Source: Nemania diffusa (lineage: Eukaryota; Ascomycota; Sordariomycetes; Xylariales; Xylariaceae). From it: 64,000 nucleotides of DNA. The notes under the pieces are model-generated. The model was given only the letters and a program-made list of their open reading frames with translations, was not told the origin of the DNA and did no database searches. The stretch lies in the NCBI GenBank assembly GCA_038501195.1, contig JBBPUQ010000008.1, positions 3,048,501 to 3,112,500 on the forward strand. Reading direction: 5' to 3'. Positions 1-10,747 of this stretch are shown in pieces (positions within the stretch are counted from its first letter, which is position 1; each line of letters begins with the position of its first letter). The translations under genes and the position numbers were made by a program.

Positions 1-230
1 AAATTTATAAAGCAGAATTAATTTTTAACTAGTTATAATTTGTTTAATTAAACTATAACCGATTAAATTAAACTATTAAATATTTAACAACTTTTTTATA
101 TATTTATTTTTTTAATTTGTTTTAGCTTTAAACCAACATATAAAAAAAAAGTTAAAACTTATATGCATTTTGCTTGCTAAACTATATTGTAATTAGCTAA
201 TGTACTTTTTGTACAGTTAAAAAAAACGCG
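1..230. other. A+T-rich stretch at window edge
   Basis: Nearly pure A+T with no open frame. It is probably the tail of a RIP-mutated repeat that continues outside the window. G+C returns to normal from about position 230. Confidence 0.5.
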
Positions 231-344
231 ACTTAAGTCAACGCATTGCTTAGACTAGTGTTAACTCTATAACCCCCCCCCTCTCTCCTTCCCTGGACAA
301 CGACCTACTATGTCGTTGACTAACCACCCGACTAAGGGCGAGAC

Positions 345-620
345 CAGTCAATCAACCAGGTCAGGGGCTAGTCACCTGACTAGGTCAGGGACCAGTCACC
401 TGACCAGGTCAGGGACCAGTCACCTGACCAGGTTAGGGACTAGTTAATTGACCAGGTCAGGGACCAGTTAATTGACCAAGTCAAGGACCAGTCAATTGAC
501 CGAATCAGGGACCAGTCACCTGACTGGACCTAAGGTTAGTCAATCGACCAGTCTAGGGACCAGTCACCTGACTGGACCTAAGGTCAGTCAATCGGCCAGT
601 CCAGGGACCAGTTAACCACC
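345..620. repeat. 24-bp GGTCA/TGACC minisatellite
   Basis: About eleven imperfect tandem copies of a roughly 24 bp unit with the core AGGGACCAGTCACCTGACC. The unit is partly self-complementary (GGTCA against TGACC), so each copy could fold. Variants differ mostly by C/T and G/A exchanges, for example CACCTGACC against CAATTGACC. No coding frame is evident. Confidence 0.8.
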
Positions 621-1080
621 TGACCTAGACGACGATTATATAACGTACGAAGAAATGAGCCGAGAGAGCAATATCTTACTAGGGCTTTAGCGAAAATATA
701 CTAGCTTAAAGTACTAGAACAACAACTTGTGTCGAAATCGACTTAACGGAGCTAGCGATAAACAATATACTACATACGTTGCAAAAGTGTTTTTTAACAG
801 CGTATAATATATAGACGAATCAACAGCGGCCGAGTTCGACAGTATTTTCTGCAGTTAAACAGCGACTTAGTTTAACCAGATCAATCGACGATTTCGGAGA
901 GAATTGATCGAAGTTATCGAGAGAGATGCCGGCTTTTTTCTAGGGTCGACATATACCGAGAGACTTGTCCAATTCTTCGAATCCGGAGGCCTTGAAGGTT
1001 GTACGACCTAGACTTTCCTAGACCTACCTGGACCTAGACCTTCCTGACTGTCGCCGACAGTCACTCATTTCGACCTACTT
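621..1080. other. Gene-free spacer
   Basis: Mixed-composition DNA between two tandem-repeat tracts. I see no convincing open frame, RNA gene or named element in it. Confidence 0.5.
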
Positions 1081-1280
1081 ATATAGTAGGCCCTAGGACC
1101 TTCTCGGACCCCCTCGACCCCCTAGGACCCCTTTGGACCCCTTGACCCCCTTGACCCTTTGACCCTCTCGACCCCCCTTGGTCCTCTACACCCCTCGACC
1201 CCTCTCGACCACCTAGGACCCCCCCACCCCCTAGGACCCTGTCGACAACCCTTGACCCCTAGAACCCCTGACCTTCTTAC
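1080..1280. repeat. Degenerate C-rich tandem repeat
   Basis: A run of short imperfect units of about 9-12 bp, such as CCCCTTGACC, CCCTCGACC and CCCTAGGACC. The top strand is strongly C-rich. Short open frames crossing it encode only Pro/Leu/Thr-rich repeats and are by-products of the repeat. Confidence 0.65.
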
Positions 1281-1484
1281 CCTCGGTCAGCCTTGGTCTT
1301 TTATACCTCTTCGATTTGCTTGTACAACGAGCGATAAGTGTTGAATAGACGGCGAGCGGATGAAATACATACGAATAGATCAAAAGAGAAAAGTTGCCAG
1401 TGTTGGTACTATATTCGTACATATATTGGACGTACTGCGTACGCAGTATGTACAGCCTATATAATAGTCACAACCTACAGCCTA

Positions 1485-1590
1485 GTTAACTGGACTCTAG
1501 TCCAGTCAACTACAGGTCACCTAACCTACCAGTCACCTGACCTACAGGTCATATAACCTACAGGTCACCTGACCTGTACGGCCTTATATA
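1485..1590. repeat. Short AGGTCACCTGACCT palindromic repeat tract
   Basis: Several copies of CTACAGGTCACCTGACC with variants, next to a palindromic TGGACTCTAGTCCA. It shares the GTCACCTGACC core with the minisatellite at 345-620, so the two tracts probably have a common origin. Confidence 0.6.
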
Positions 1591-1720
1591 GCCTGTACAG
1601 TAGCCCACACCACCCACATTCTAGACTTAAAAATTATAGCATTTAAAGACTTTGATCCTAGTGCTACCGCTTTGCATACGACCTTCGGTCGTACAGTACT
1701 ACCATAGTACAGCCAACCGA

Positions 1721-2357
1721 CAGTTATATATATTAATTTTAAATTTTTATATAAATATTTAATTAAATTAAAAATTATATAAAAAAAACAATTTATAATT
1801 AATATTATATTATTTTAAAAAATATATAAAAATTATAAAATTATAAAAATATATTAAATTAATAATAAAAATAATTTAATAAATATTTATATAAAAAAAA
1901 TATTTAATTAAATATTAAAAAAATTAATTAATATAAATAAATTAATTATATAAATAAAAATATATATAAATTAATTAAATAATAAAAAAAATAATAAAAA
2001 ATTAATTAATATTAAAACTAAAATTACTATATAAAAAAAAAAATTTAATATTAAATTAATAATTTAATAAAATTTATATATATATATTAAATATATATAA
2101 TTAAAATTTAAATTAAAACTTTTATTAAATAATTAAATAAATATAAAAATATAAAAATTTATTAAAATTTATAAAATTTATAAGTTTTATATATATATAT
2201 ATATAAATAATTTATATATAATTTTTTTAATTATATTTTTTTTTATAAAATATATATATAAATTAATATAAAACTTTAACATTTAAAAATAAATCTTAAA
2301 TTTTATAAATTATTTTAAATTTTTATATATATATATATATAAAAAGTTTTATTAATA
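1721..2357 (+). mobile_element. Truncated, RIP-mutated 3' end of LTR retrotransposon
   Basis: This stretch aligns along its full length with 31503-32139, the last 331 bp of the internal region plus the 3' LTR of the element at 26233-32139. Almost every difference is a transition toward A or T in this copy. Its LTR portion is about 2049-2357, where the TGTTGAAC end has become TATTAAAT. The alignment stops abruptly at about 1721 beside G+C-normal DNA, so the copy is 5'-truncated. No coding capacity remains. Confidence 0.8.
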
Positions 2358-2705
2358 AATAATAATAATAATAATAATAACAATAATAATAACAATTTTT
2401 TTTTTTTTTTTTATAAAATAAAAACTTTATATAATTAATAGTTTAATTATTAATTTAATTATAATTATTTAAATAAATAATATTTTTTTTATTTATATAA
2501 TAAAAAATTATAACTATTAATAAAATTTAAATAAATAATTATTAATAAAATTTAAATAAATAAAAATATTAAAACAATTATTAAATATTTTTATATAATA
2601 TTTTAAATTAATAATTAATTATATAATTATTTTAATAAAATTAAAACTTAATAAATATACTATTTTTATTTTAATTAATTAATTGTTTTATATAAAAAAA
2701 TTCTA
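2358..2705. other. A+T-rich tail with AAT microsatellite
   Basis: Begins with an imperfect (AAT)n run at about 2358-2395 and a T-tract, then nearly pure A+T DNA. No similarity to the region after the 5' LTR of the intact element is visible. No genes. Confidence 0.5.
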
Positions 2706-3277
2706 AGTATAATATATAAAGTAAATAACCAAAAGCTAAAAGCCAAAAGCTAAAGCGTTTGTACGTTTGTTACTAGTGGTCCTAATAGCCCTCCATAAAC
2801 CTGCCATAGTTTAAGGTGAGGGTTTTATGGCTTGGCTGAGTAGATGCTACCCCGCCATCGCTATGTTTCTGTGGCTTTCCCTGGGATTTGGTCTGGGTTA
2901 TAATTCGATGAATTTCTTTTAATACAGTATGGTTGTAATATGTACTATGATTACGCCTTATGTCCCTGCACATGTCGGGTAAGTGGTGAGTACCAATTGA
3001 ATCTCATCCTCGGTATACCCATGGGACCCCGACTAGGAGCTCTGTCCATACAACTGACAGTTACAACGATTGTTCATAGGAGACTCACTAAAAATATGTG
3101 GTTACATTCAACTGCGTAGGCTATATTAGGATTGATTGCTTATTGTTGTAGAGATTACTATGTTTAGGTCTTAACTTGATGATACTGTATATCAAGTGCA
3201 ATTTTCCTGGCATCCTTCTCAAACCTTTCCTGTATCAGTCTCGGTTCACTTCTTATTGCTCCTTCCTACGCCACAAC
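2706..3277. other. Gene-free spacer
   Basis: Starts with a short run of AAAAGCTAAAAGCC-type direct repeats (about 2728-2756), then becomes normal in composition. Short open frames here look random. It probably contains the former promoter of the broken gene that follows. Confidence 0.4.
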
Positions 3278-4598
3278 ATGGCACTTATAATCCTAAGACA
3301 ATCACCGCCGGGCGCTGACCCTGCATCACCTCCGCCCGTGGCGTTAAGCGCTGATCCATTCGCCGCCATCATTGCCATCACGGTAGTCATGTCGGTGATT
3401 GTTCTGGCGAAAGCTTGGGCTAAGGTCGTAGTCGTCAAGCAATTTGGACTGGAGGACTGGTCGGCGCTGATTGGTTCAGTTAGTGTCACCCTCTGTGGAC
3501 AATTTTGATTTGGCCAGATGTTAACCTAAGCCACCGGAAGTCGTTCGTCATTGCTGAGACCGGAGTGCTTGCTTCAAGTAAGTGGAATGCAGATCATGTC
3601 TTTAAAATCTTATCTAACTGTGATTCTAGTTCTGAGAGACGGTGGTTTAGACTCATCTCATGCTGTTGCCTCCCCGTTGACGCTCTATGACCCGATATTC
3701 CAGGGAGTAGGTGCTAATCGAAACACGAGTTTGCGATGTATGACTGATCAATCTATAGAGACTGTTTGTGCTTTTAATTCTAGCCGGAGTCCCGCTGGCG
3801 TTTGCCAAGCTATCGATTCTAATTCTCCTCCTGAAGATCTTCCCCCGCCGTGCTCGCCCCACCACTGCCTACTTCATCTGGGCCGCCATAACATTCACAG
3901 TTCTGTATTATGGCATCAATGTACTTTACATTGCCATCCGATGTGGCCCACGCCTTGTGTGCCCCGGAGTCGAGAACTTAACCATTGGAAAGGTGTTGTC
4001 GATTGCCAACCTCGCCTTGGATATTTACATGTTCGTCCTGGCTGCGGTCAATGTCTAGACACTCCAGATGTCCACACGCCTCAAAATTGGCGTCACAGCT
4101 ATCTTCGCTATGGGCTTCCTGTAAGTTCTCACTTGCTACCTCTAACCTTTCCTCGCGCTGTCTAACTATTGGCTAGGGCATTGGCCGCTAGTGCTATTGT
4201 CCTATACACTCGCCTCTACTTCCCAAGCGACCCAAGCGAGGTGTGGATTCAGATCCTCACTCCAACGGTCTTACTGTACGTGTCATACTTCTTCAGAACC
4301 ACGGAAATCTTCATTGATATATTTTAGTGTCTACGAGCCTGCGATCGCCCTTATTACTGCTTGCCTTCCCACGATGCCGTCCTTGTGGGGCCACATTTTG
4401 AAAACTCATCGCTTTCAATCACTCCGTCGTCTCTTAAGCCGGGTCGTGCAGAGAAGCCGGCCTTCCAATGGGACTTTTGCACTCATGCCTGATTCATCAC
4501 GTAACTCTATTCACCTCGTGGAGCACGGCCTAAGAAACAGCGTAGATGAAGTAGCGATGGCTAATCAAACGGCGATTCCGAGGCGACATGTCCTTTGA
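3278..4598 (+). pseudogene. Broken rhodopsin-domain (PTH11-like) membrane protein gene
   Basis: Pieces of a fungal rhodopsin-domain integral membrane protein lie in order. There is an N-terminal segment from ATG 3278 with one hydrophobic helix and GLEDWSAL. A helix-rich segment follows at about 3759-4055 (AKLSILILLLKIF). Next comes LQMSTRLKIGVTAIFAMGFL up to a GTAAGT donor near 4121, and then a C-terminal exon with PAIALITACLPTMPSLW ending at 4598. The reading frame is cut by TAG at 4056-4058, exactly where the family usually has Trp (DI...LPIPMLWRLQM), so TGG has become TAG by a G-to-A change. The first intron could not be modelled cleanly and the segment 3509-3758 is disturbed. Members of this family are putative seven-helix receptors of the plasma membrane. 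This copy is probably inactive. Confidence 0.7.
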
Positions 4599-6890
4599 GG
4601 ATAGCTTAAAAGGCGGCTTTTTAAAGAGGGAGTATGCCAGCATAATTGAGATCAATAGACTATTTCTTAACTTGATAACCACAAGATCAGGGCATTGAAC
4701 TTATCCACACCCTAATGCCCCTAGCACTACATCCTGTCTGAGTTCATCGTATTTAACCCTTTTTAACTCTTATTTAAGACTTGCACAAAATGCTTATGTG
4801 TGCGCAATGCAAAGCGAATACTCCAAGTCTCGGTTTTCAATATGGAAACAAGACAGTCTAGTTTTAGGCTTTATAGTGTAGCTAAAAGTCCTACCTAGTA
4901 GCTCTTTTTATATGTAGGAAACGTGGTGTCGACGTTCTGTCGTAACTACTTAAGTATAGTACCTTTTTTTATAAGACATAACCTTAAAGGCACGAGAATG
5001 GTGACCCGCTTCCTTGTACCTTGGTTTAGCTGGTCCACTCTTGACTCGGGACCCGAAAATTTACGGCTAGCAACTGTTAGCGAAGCGGGAGGTCGCTCTC
5101 TTGGGTCAAAATCGCTATTCTATCCCGTAAGTATAAATAAAGTTAAGCAAAGCGGTAGTATGCATGTGGCTGAGTTTTAAGAAATTCGGAAATAAACTTA
5201 CGTCACATGAGTTGGAATATGAAAGATTTAAGGTGTTCATTGTATCGCCTGTTGAGGCCTCTGGTTGGCTGCAGCGTCTTCGTCCAAGGGTCACGTCCCT
5301 ATCAAGTCACCGGCCACAAGTCTCTAAGCATGCGTGGGATGGCTGTAACCATGCAATTATATACGGCATCAGGTAGAAAGCACGAGATTCAGCCTGTGCA
5401 ACTCGTGCGAAAGGCGAGGCGAGTATGAAGGTCGTTTCTGGAGATAATTCCTGTTGGTGGTACTCACTTACTGTTCCCCAATTAGCAGTAAGGGCACCAA
5501 GGATATGCGAGCGACCAGGCTACCGAATGTATAAAACTCAAGGATGTCTTTGAAGAAAGCTTCGGCGCAGAGTGAACCGTCCGCGCGCTCTCCACCCGAA
5601 CCAATCTTTGAGAGTATTAGCGTCTTTTACGAAAGCGACGCACATATAACAGCCCGCTGGCAGGTAAGCTACCGACGCTTGGTCGATAAGCCACCGTTTG
5701 AAATCCTCGAAGCACTCTGACCGAGGGGCGGACCCCGAGGACCAAGGCAACACACTCCTGACGACTTTCGAAGAGCTATGAGCTGTCGGCCAGCAACATC
5801 CTCTTGGGGGCTCTCTCGAGAATACGACGTTGGGAACATGGGTCTTGTGGGTCAACGCCGTCGGGATTGAACGAGCGCACATCATACTACTGTCAGATAT
5901 AAGGGATATAATCTTATTTGGTATATTGAGCTGCGACTGTTGACCCACGGACAGCCTGTAATGCATACCTACCTATGCATTACAAGCTACGGAAGACGGA
6001 GGTAGGTGGATCATCCTAGCGCACTGAGCCGACAGCCCTACAGATTGATTATTCCCAGTTTCGCTCCAAGACATGGAGGTGGGGAGTGAGTCCCTATACG
6101 CTAGAAAAGATGTATGGACCTGGCAACAACTTCGCCATGCGCCATGATAGGCACCTCTATTCCCTGGCCTAGGAGCGCCCAAACCAGCGCAAAATGGTTG
6201 ATGGCTGCAGAAAAGCCCAAGCATCAAAATGAGGCGACGGCGCAGATGTGGAAATGTTAAGTGGGCGGATGATTGCGGGAGCTTACACTAACTAGAGCCT
6301 GCAGCGGCAGTGCCTGGACGAGCAGCAGGGGTTGTGAGCCATAACCAATCAAAGCCATCAGTGTCCACTAATCTACCCTTACACTGTATAGGTGCCGGGT
6401 ATCAGCGGGGCACACAGTTCAAGATCCAGCCCACTAGGCACTCACTAGGCCTGGCACTAGGCACCTTGGCATGCGTGGCGATCTGTGTTGTGGAGAATGT
6501 CGATACACTAGAGACGGGAGCTTATATACCTAGTCCCTCTGTCATTCGATAGGGAAGTATTAAGTAGGTCCTTAGATGAAAATGGTGAGCTGTATTTCTA
6601 GATTATTATACGAGGTGCGAGTACGAATCGAATAAGGGAATTGTAACTTCAAGTGACCTTATGATTTTTATGTTTAACAGTATAATACGGGTGCTATGGC
6701 AACTGCCTTGTTGTTTCCGCATTGAAATTTGACCGACCAGAGTTACGGAGTGGATCCTAAATAGGTACCATGTAAGACATTCACTACCTAGGTAGGTATA
6801 CTTTAGAAAGGCTGGACAACGTTATCATGGAAGGTACCTAAGTAGGTAAGTAGGTAATTAGCAGCCAACACTGCCTAAAAATAATGAACA
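4599..6890. other. Gene-poor region
   Basis: About 2.3 kb of normal-composition DNA without a gene I can support. The longest open frame is 142 codons on the minus strand at 5538-5966. It lacks recognisable motifs or strong coding character, so it is not called. A TACCTA/TAGGTA cluster starts near 5966 and is denser at 6780-7180. Confidence 0.5.
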
Positions 6891-7180
6891 GAGACAAGAA
6901 GAAAAAAAGAAGGGACAAGAAAAGAAAAGAAAAGAAAAGAAAAGAAAGAGCAAAAGAAAGAAAGGAAAGAAGCAAAGCCTGTAACACATTACATACCTTG
7001 TAACCACCAGGCAGGTAGAGGCATGTACTATGCGTACATACCTACATGGTAGTGGCTAAGGTACATAAGCTACTTAGGTAGTCCATGCGCTGCATGTGTA
7101 CTTGGTACGTAGGTCTAATGAGTGACAAACAATCAGGCTGTAAGTTACCTACATGTAGGTAGGTACTTAGTATTTAGGCT
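6780..7180. repeat. Cluster of palindromic TACCTA/TAGGTA motifs
   Basis: Repeated TACCTA and TAGGTA hexamers form perfect palindromes, including CTACCTAGGTAG at 6784-6795 and TACCTACATGTAGGTA at 7146-7161. The same motif family recurs near 5966, 54205, 57650, 60078 and 60355. The function is unknown. Such clusters may be short interspersed repeats or recombination/slippage products. Confidence 0.6.
6896..6976. repeat. Purine-rich (AAAAG)n microsatellite
   Basis: A stretch of pure A/G with a regular AAAAG core at about 6917-6945 and imperfect flanks. It is a simple sequence repeat without coding potential. Confidence 0.8.
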
Positions 7181-7317
7181 ACTTCGCAGACCATTTGCAC
7201 ACACATGAGGGGCCTGACAACCCGACCAGTACCCCCCTACCCCCACATACCTACAGTGCTAAAAAACAGCCAATAGAAAATCAGAGAGCCGCCCCATCCG
7301 ACCACTACTAGTAAAAT

Positions 7318-7670
7318 TGAAATATTTTTTATTAAATGGTTAATCGATTAATAATCAATAAATAATTAAATATTAATTAATTAATATTTAATAAATAAAA
7401 AAGTTTTATATTTATTATTTTTTTTATATTAATATTAAAATAATAAATAATATATATAATATAACATTTGTTAATTAATAATTAATTAATATTTAATTAA
7501 TATTTAATTAATATTTAATATATTTTTATTTTTTTAAAAAAAAAAACTTTTATATATATATTTATTAATTATTAATTAATTATTAATTAATTATTATTTA
7601 TATATAAAATTTTCTTAAGTTAGAAATATTTTACTGCAATCGATTAATAATCGATTATTTTATTTTTGAA
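7318..7670. other. A+T-rich island
   Basis: Nearly pure A+T, dominated by TTAATTAATATTTAA-like words. CGATTAATAATCGATTA-type palindromic words stand near both edges (about 7340 and 7635-7655), so it may be a small decayed inverted-repeat element. It lies just upstream of the MFS transporter gene. Confidence 0.45.
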
Positions 7671-7889
7671 TTACCCGACTAGTACTAGTGTTTTAGCGCT
7701 GTTGATCGCATCCACTTCCTTGACCTGATTTGGGTGTTGGTGTGTTGATCAAGGGGGGGTACTGGTCAGGTTGTGTGGGTACACCACACACATCACTCTC
7801 TCTTCTGCATCTCACTTTCTGGTCCATCATCTTAACAAACTTCGTTCTGCTGCCCATGCCCATGCCCATGTACATGCCTGACCGCAAAC

Positions 7890-9638
7890 ATGATGAGCCC
7901 CGACGACAAGGTGCCTAAGCAGGAGACTCATTCCACCCCTCCCTCGCCTCCGGTGTCCGCTACTCCTTCTCCCCAGGCGAACAGCAGCAATGGCGATGAG
8001 AGCCTCGGCACCTCCACTCCAACCTCGTCCCCAGCATTCCAACCGGACTGGCGCTTTTGGCTCATCTATCTTTCTCTGGCCCTCATCACCTTTGCCGCCT
8101 CGGTCGACAACACCATCGTCTTCACCGCCCTACCGGCCATCACCCGAGAAATCAACGCCGGGAGCCAATATGTCTGGATCGCCAATTCGTATGTCATCGC
8201 AAGCACCGCGATACAGCCATTATTCGGCCAACTGAGCAATATCCTTGGACGACGTAACCCATCGCTCGTCGTAGTCGCACTATTTGCGATTGGGAGCGGG
8301 ATTGCTGGCGGCGCAAACGGCGTTCCCATGCTTATTGCCGGTCGCACCATCCAGGGCATCGGCTGCGGGGGTATCTTCGTCTTGTTGGACGTCGTCGTTT
8401 GTGACTTGGTTCCCCTGCGCGAGCGAGGCAAATACCTAGGTCCGATCCTTGCAGCAGGCGGTTTGGGATCTACTCTCGGTCCGCTGATCGGCGGCGCCTT
8501 GACGGCAGTCACCTGGCGTTGGGTCTTTTACATCACTTTACCTTTCTCTGGCTTGTCGCTAATTACCATGGCTTTCTTCATGAACATGCGTCATGTTAGG
8601 AGCGAATCCTGGAAGCAGAAGCTTATCCGCATCGACGTTCCTGGTAATGCCCTCCTCATAGCATCTACCACCGCCATCCTCCTGGGTTTGCTTTTTGGCG
8701 GCGTCACGTTTCCCTGGTCATCATGGCGTGTGATTTTGCCTCTTGTCTTGGGAGCAGTCGGTTGGGCTGCGTTTCAAGCCTACCAGCTATCTCCATGGTG
8801 CAAGGAACCAACTATTCCTCCCAAGCTGTTCTCCAACAGAACATCAGCCGTTGGATTCACGCTCAGCTTCTTGTCAGGCGTGCTTCTCGAATGGGTCGTC
8901 TATTTCCTGCCCTTGTACTTCCAAGCATTGAAGGGCGCATCCCCGTTTGAATCTGCCGTGGACACGCTTCCTTTCAACATCTTTCTCATCCCAACAGCTG
9001 CGATCGGAGGGGTGTTGATGACAAAAACAGGAACTTACAGACCACTTCACGCGGCGGCTTATATTCTATTAGCCCTAGGTCTGGGGTTATCATCCATGCT
9101 CAACGCAGAATCCTCCAAGGCTGAGTGGGTAATTTTCCAGATCATCATAGCTCTTGGTCTCGGTTGTACATTTGTCACCCTTCTTCCTGCTATCCAGGCT
9201 GCGCTTTCGGAGTCAGATGTTGCAACAGCCACCGCTATGTATTCGTTTCTCCGTAGCTTCGGTTTCATATGGGGCATTACGATCCCATCGCTCATTCTCA
9301 ACTCCATCGTAACTGACGGGCTCGGTACAATACGGGACCCGAGAGTTCGAGCTCGATTGGCTGATGGAGGCGCGTATGAATTCGCTGCTCATGGGTCTGT
9401 ACAGGCTCTACCGACAGCGACCCAACAGCAGGTGACACGCCTTTACACAAAGGCATTCCGAACTACGTGGCTGGCGGCTCTTGCGTTCGCACTACTGGGA
9501 TTCTTGCTCGTGTTTTTGGAAAAACATGTGGAGCTCAGAACAGAGCTGGACACTGAATTTGGCATGGAATCTCAAGAGAAGGGGGGGGCGCAGGAAAAGG
9601 ATGCCGTAAATGTGTCAGTCCCATCCGGTTCTGTTTGA
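7890..9638 (+). CDS. MFS drug/metabolite exporter, 14-TM (DHA2-like) family
   Basis: Intronless frame of 582 residues for a major facilitator superfamily proton antiporter of the plasma or vacuolar membrane, resembling fungal toxin/multidrug pumps. A Ser/Pro-rich cytosolic tail of about 50 residues precedes the first helix. Visible signatures are DNTIV at 73-77 in helix 1, motif A (GQLSNILGRRNPS) at 113-125, RTIQGIGCG at 152-160, the antiporter motif GPLIGG at 197-202 followed by WRW, and roughly 14 hydrophobic segments in all. A second ATG follows immediately at 7893 and could be the true start. It converges with the methyltransferase gene, only 77 bp separating the two stop codons. Together they could serve a small-molecule pathway (inference). 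The substrate cannot be read from sequence. Confidence 0.93.
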   Translation: MMSPDDKVPKQETHSTPPSPPVSATPSPQANSSNGDESLGTSTPTSSPAFQPDWRFWLIYLSLALITFAASVDNTIVFTALPAITREINAGSQYVWIANSYVIASTAIQPLFGQLSNILGRRNPSLVVVALFAIGSGIAGGANGVPMLIAGRTIQGIGCGGIFVLLDVVVCDLVPLRERGKYLGPILAAGGLGSTLGPLIGGALTAVTWRWVFYITLPFSGLSLITMAFFMNMRHVRSESWKQKLIRIDVPGNALLIASTTAILLGLLFGGVTFPWSSWRVILPLVLGAVGWAAFQAYQLSPWCKEPTIPPKLFSNRTSAVGFTLSFLSGVLLEWVVYFLPLYFQALKGASPFESAVDTLPFNIFLIPTAAIGGVLMTKTGTYRPLHAAAYILLALGLGLSSMLNAESSKAEWVIFQIIIALGLGCTFVTLLPAIQAALSESDVATATAMYSFLRSFGFIWGITIPSLILNSIVTDGLGTIRDPRVRARLADGGAYEFAAHGSVQALPTATQQQVTRLYTKAFRTTWLAALAFALLGFLLVFLEKHVELRTELDTEFGMESQEKGGAQEKDAVNVSVPSGSV

Positions 9639-9715
9639 ATGCATCAGAGACCAAGTCTGCCATCTCTATCATACTTATAATCACTAATCTACCCTGGATA
9701 AACAAAGAATTTCAT

Positions 9716-10747
9716 TTATTTTGTGCCTGTAGCCACAATGGCAATCCCCTCCAACTTGCCCTTCCCCCTCGGAAATTTCTCGGTGAGCCACTTGAGCATC
9801 CACTGTATCGCCGTCTCTTCCTCCTCGGCTGAGAAGTTCGCTGTCACCATCTTCACACTCGGAATATTGGCGACATTAAACCTCGTGATAGCCTCAGGGT
9901 CCTCGAACTCGTAGTATACCTTAACCTCCTCTGCCGTGACGTCACGGAATCCAGCACCCTCGAGCTGTCTCGCGATGCTCTCCGTAGAGGACCACATGGT
10001 CGGGATCGGCGGCAGCCTTGACCCCGGTTTAACGGCATCTAAAGCCTCATCGATGAGGTCCATCCACCCAGCTGACCGGAAGCTCGTCATGCCGAAGAAG
10101 CCGCCATTGCACAAGACTCTGCGGGTTTCGGCGAGGACGTCTTGAGGTCGCTCTACCATGAACAACGCTAGCCCTGCTGTTACATGACTAAATGTATCAT
10201 CTCGGACGTCTGCCGCTGCAAGGTTCTGCGCGTCCCAGACTGCAGTCTCAACGCGGCCCCAAGTCGCATTGCCGGCTGATATCTCGGTCTCTCGGCGTCC
10301 ATCAACCATGCTGATCATACCGGGGCTGAGGTCGGCGGCTACGAGGCGTGTCTCAGCGGGGAGCGAGGCGCCGTACGTGCCCAGCAGGCTCCCGAGGACC
10401 TGAGCGACGCCGCATCCGGTGTCGAGGATCGCGGTTGCAGTGGTGAAGGGGCTAATAGTATTAAGCTGTGCTCATGTTAACCACTAAATAACCTTTAGTA
10501 GCCCACGCCCACTGGCTTCGTCCGCGTGATTTATCTAAGCTACATGAAGGAGATACATATGACTGACCCTCTCGAGTAGTACTTTGTTCAGTGTAGTGGT
10601 AGGACCTTCAAAGGCGGTCTTCAGAAGTGCGGAGGCGGATTCATCCCATGATTCCGTCGTGGCTTGTTCGAAGCACCAGGTCAGCGAAACTCTCCCTTTG
10701 CATTGAGAGGTTACTGGGGTACCGCATTGTGTCACACGTACAGACAA
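9716..10747 (-). CDS. Class I SAM-dependent methyltransferase
   Basis: Two-exon model, complement of 9716-10465 and 10568-10747, with intron 10466-10567 (GTCAGT donor, GGTTAAC branch region, ACAG acceptor). It gives about 309 residues. The Rossmann core shows motif I ILDTGCG at 73-79, the acidic end of strand 2 in LVAADLS (Asp105), and a later strand/helix segment RRVLCNGGFFGMTSF typical of UbiE-like methyltransferases. The N-terminal helix FEQATTESWDESA fits the usual entry to the fold. The start codon at 10747 is uncertain: a further small intron near 10690 could shift it. The protein should transfer a methyl group from S-adenosylmethionine to a small molecule, but the acceptor is unknown. 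Its convergent partner is the MFS pump. Confidence 0.85.

Noticed and set aside
5538..5966. 142-codon minus-strand open frame as a gene
   Set aside because: No family features, signal peptide or supporting splice sites, and its amino-acid composition is consistent with chance.
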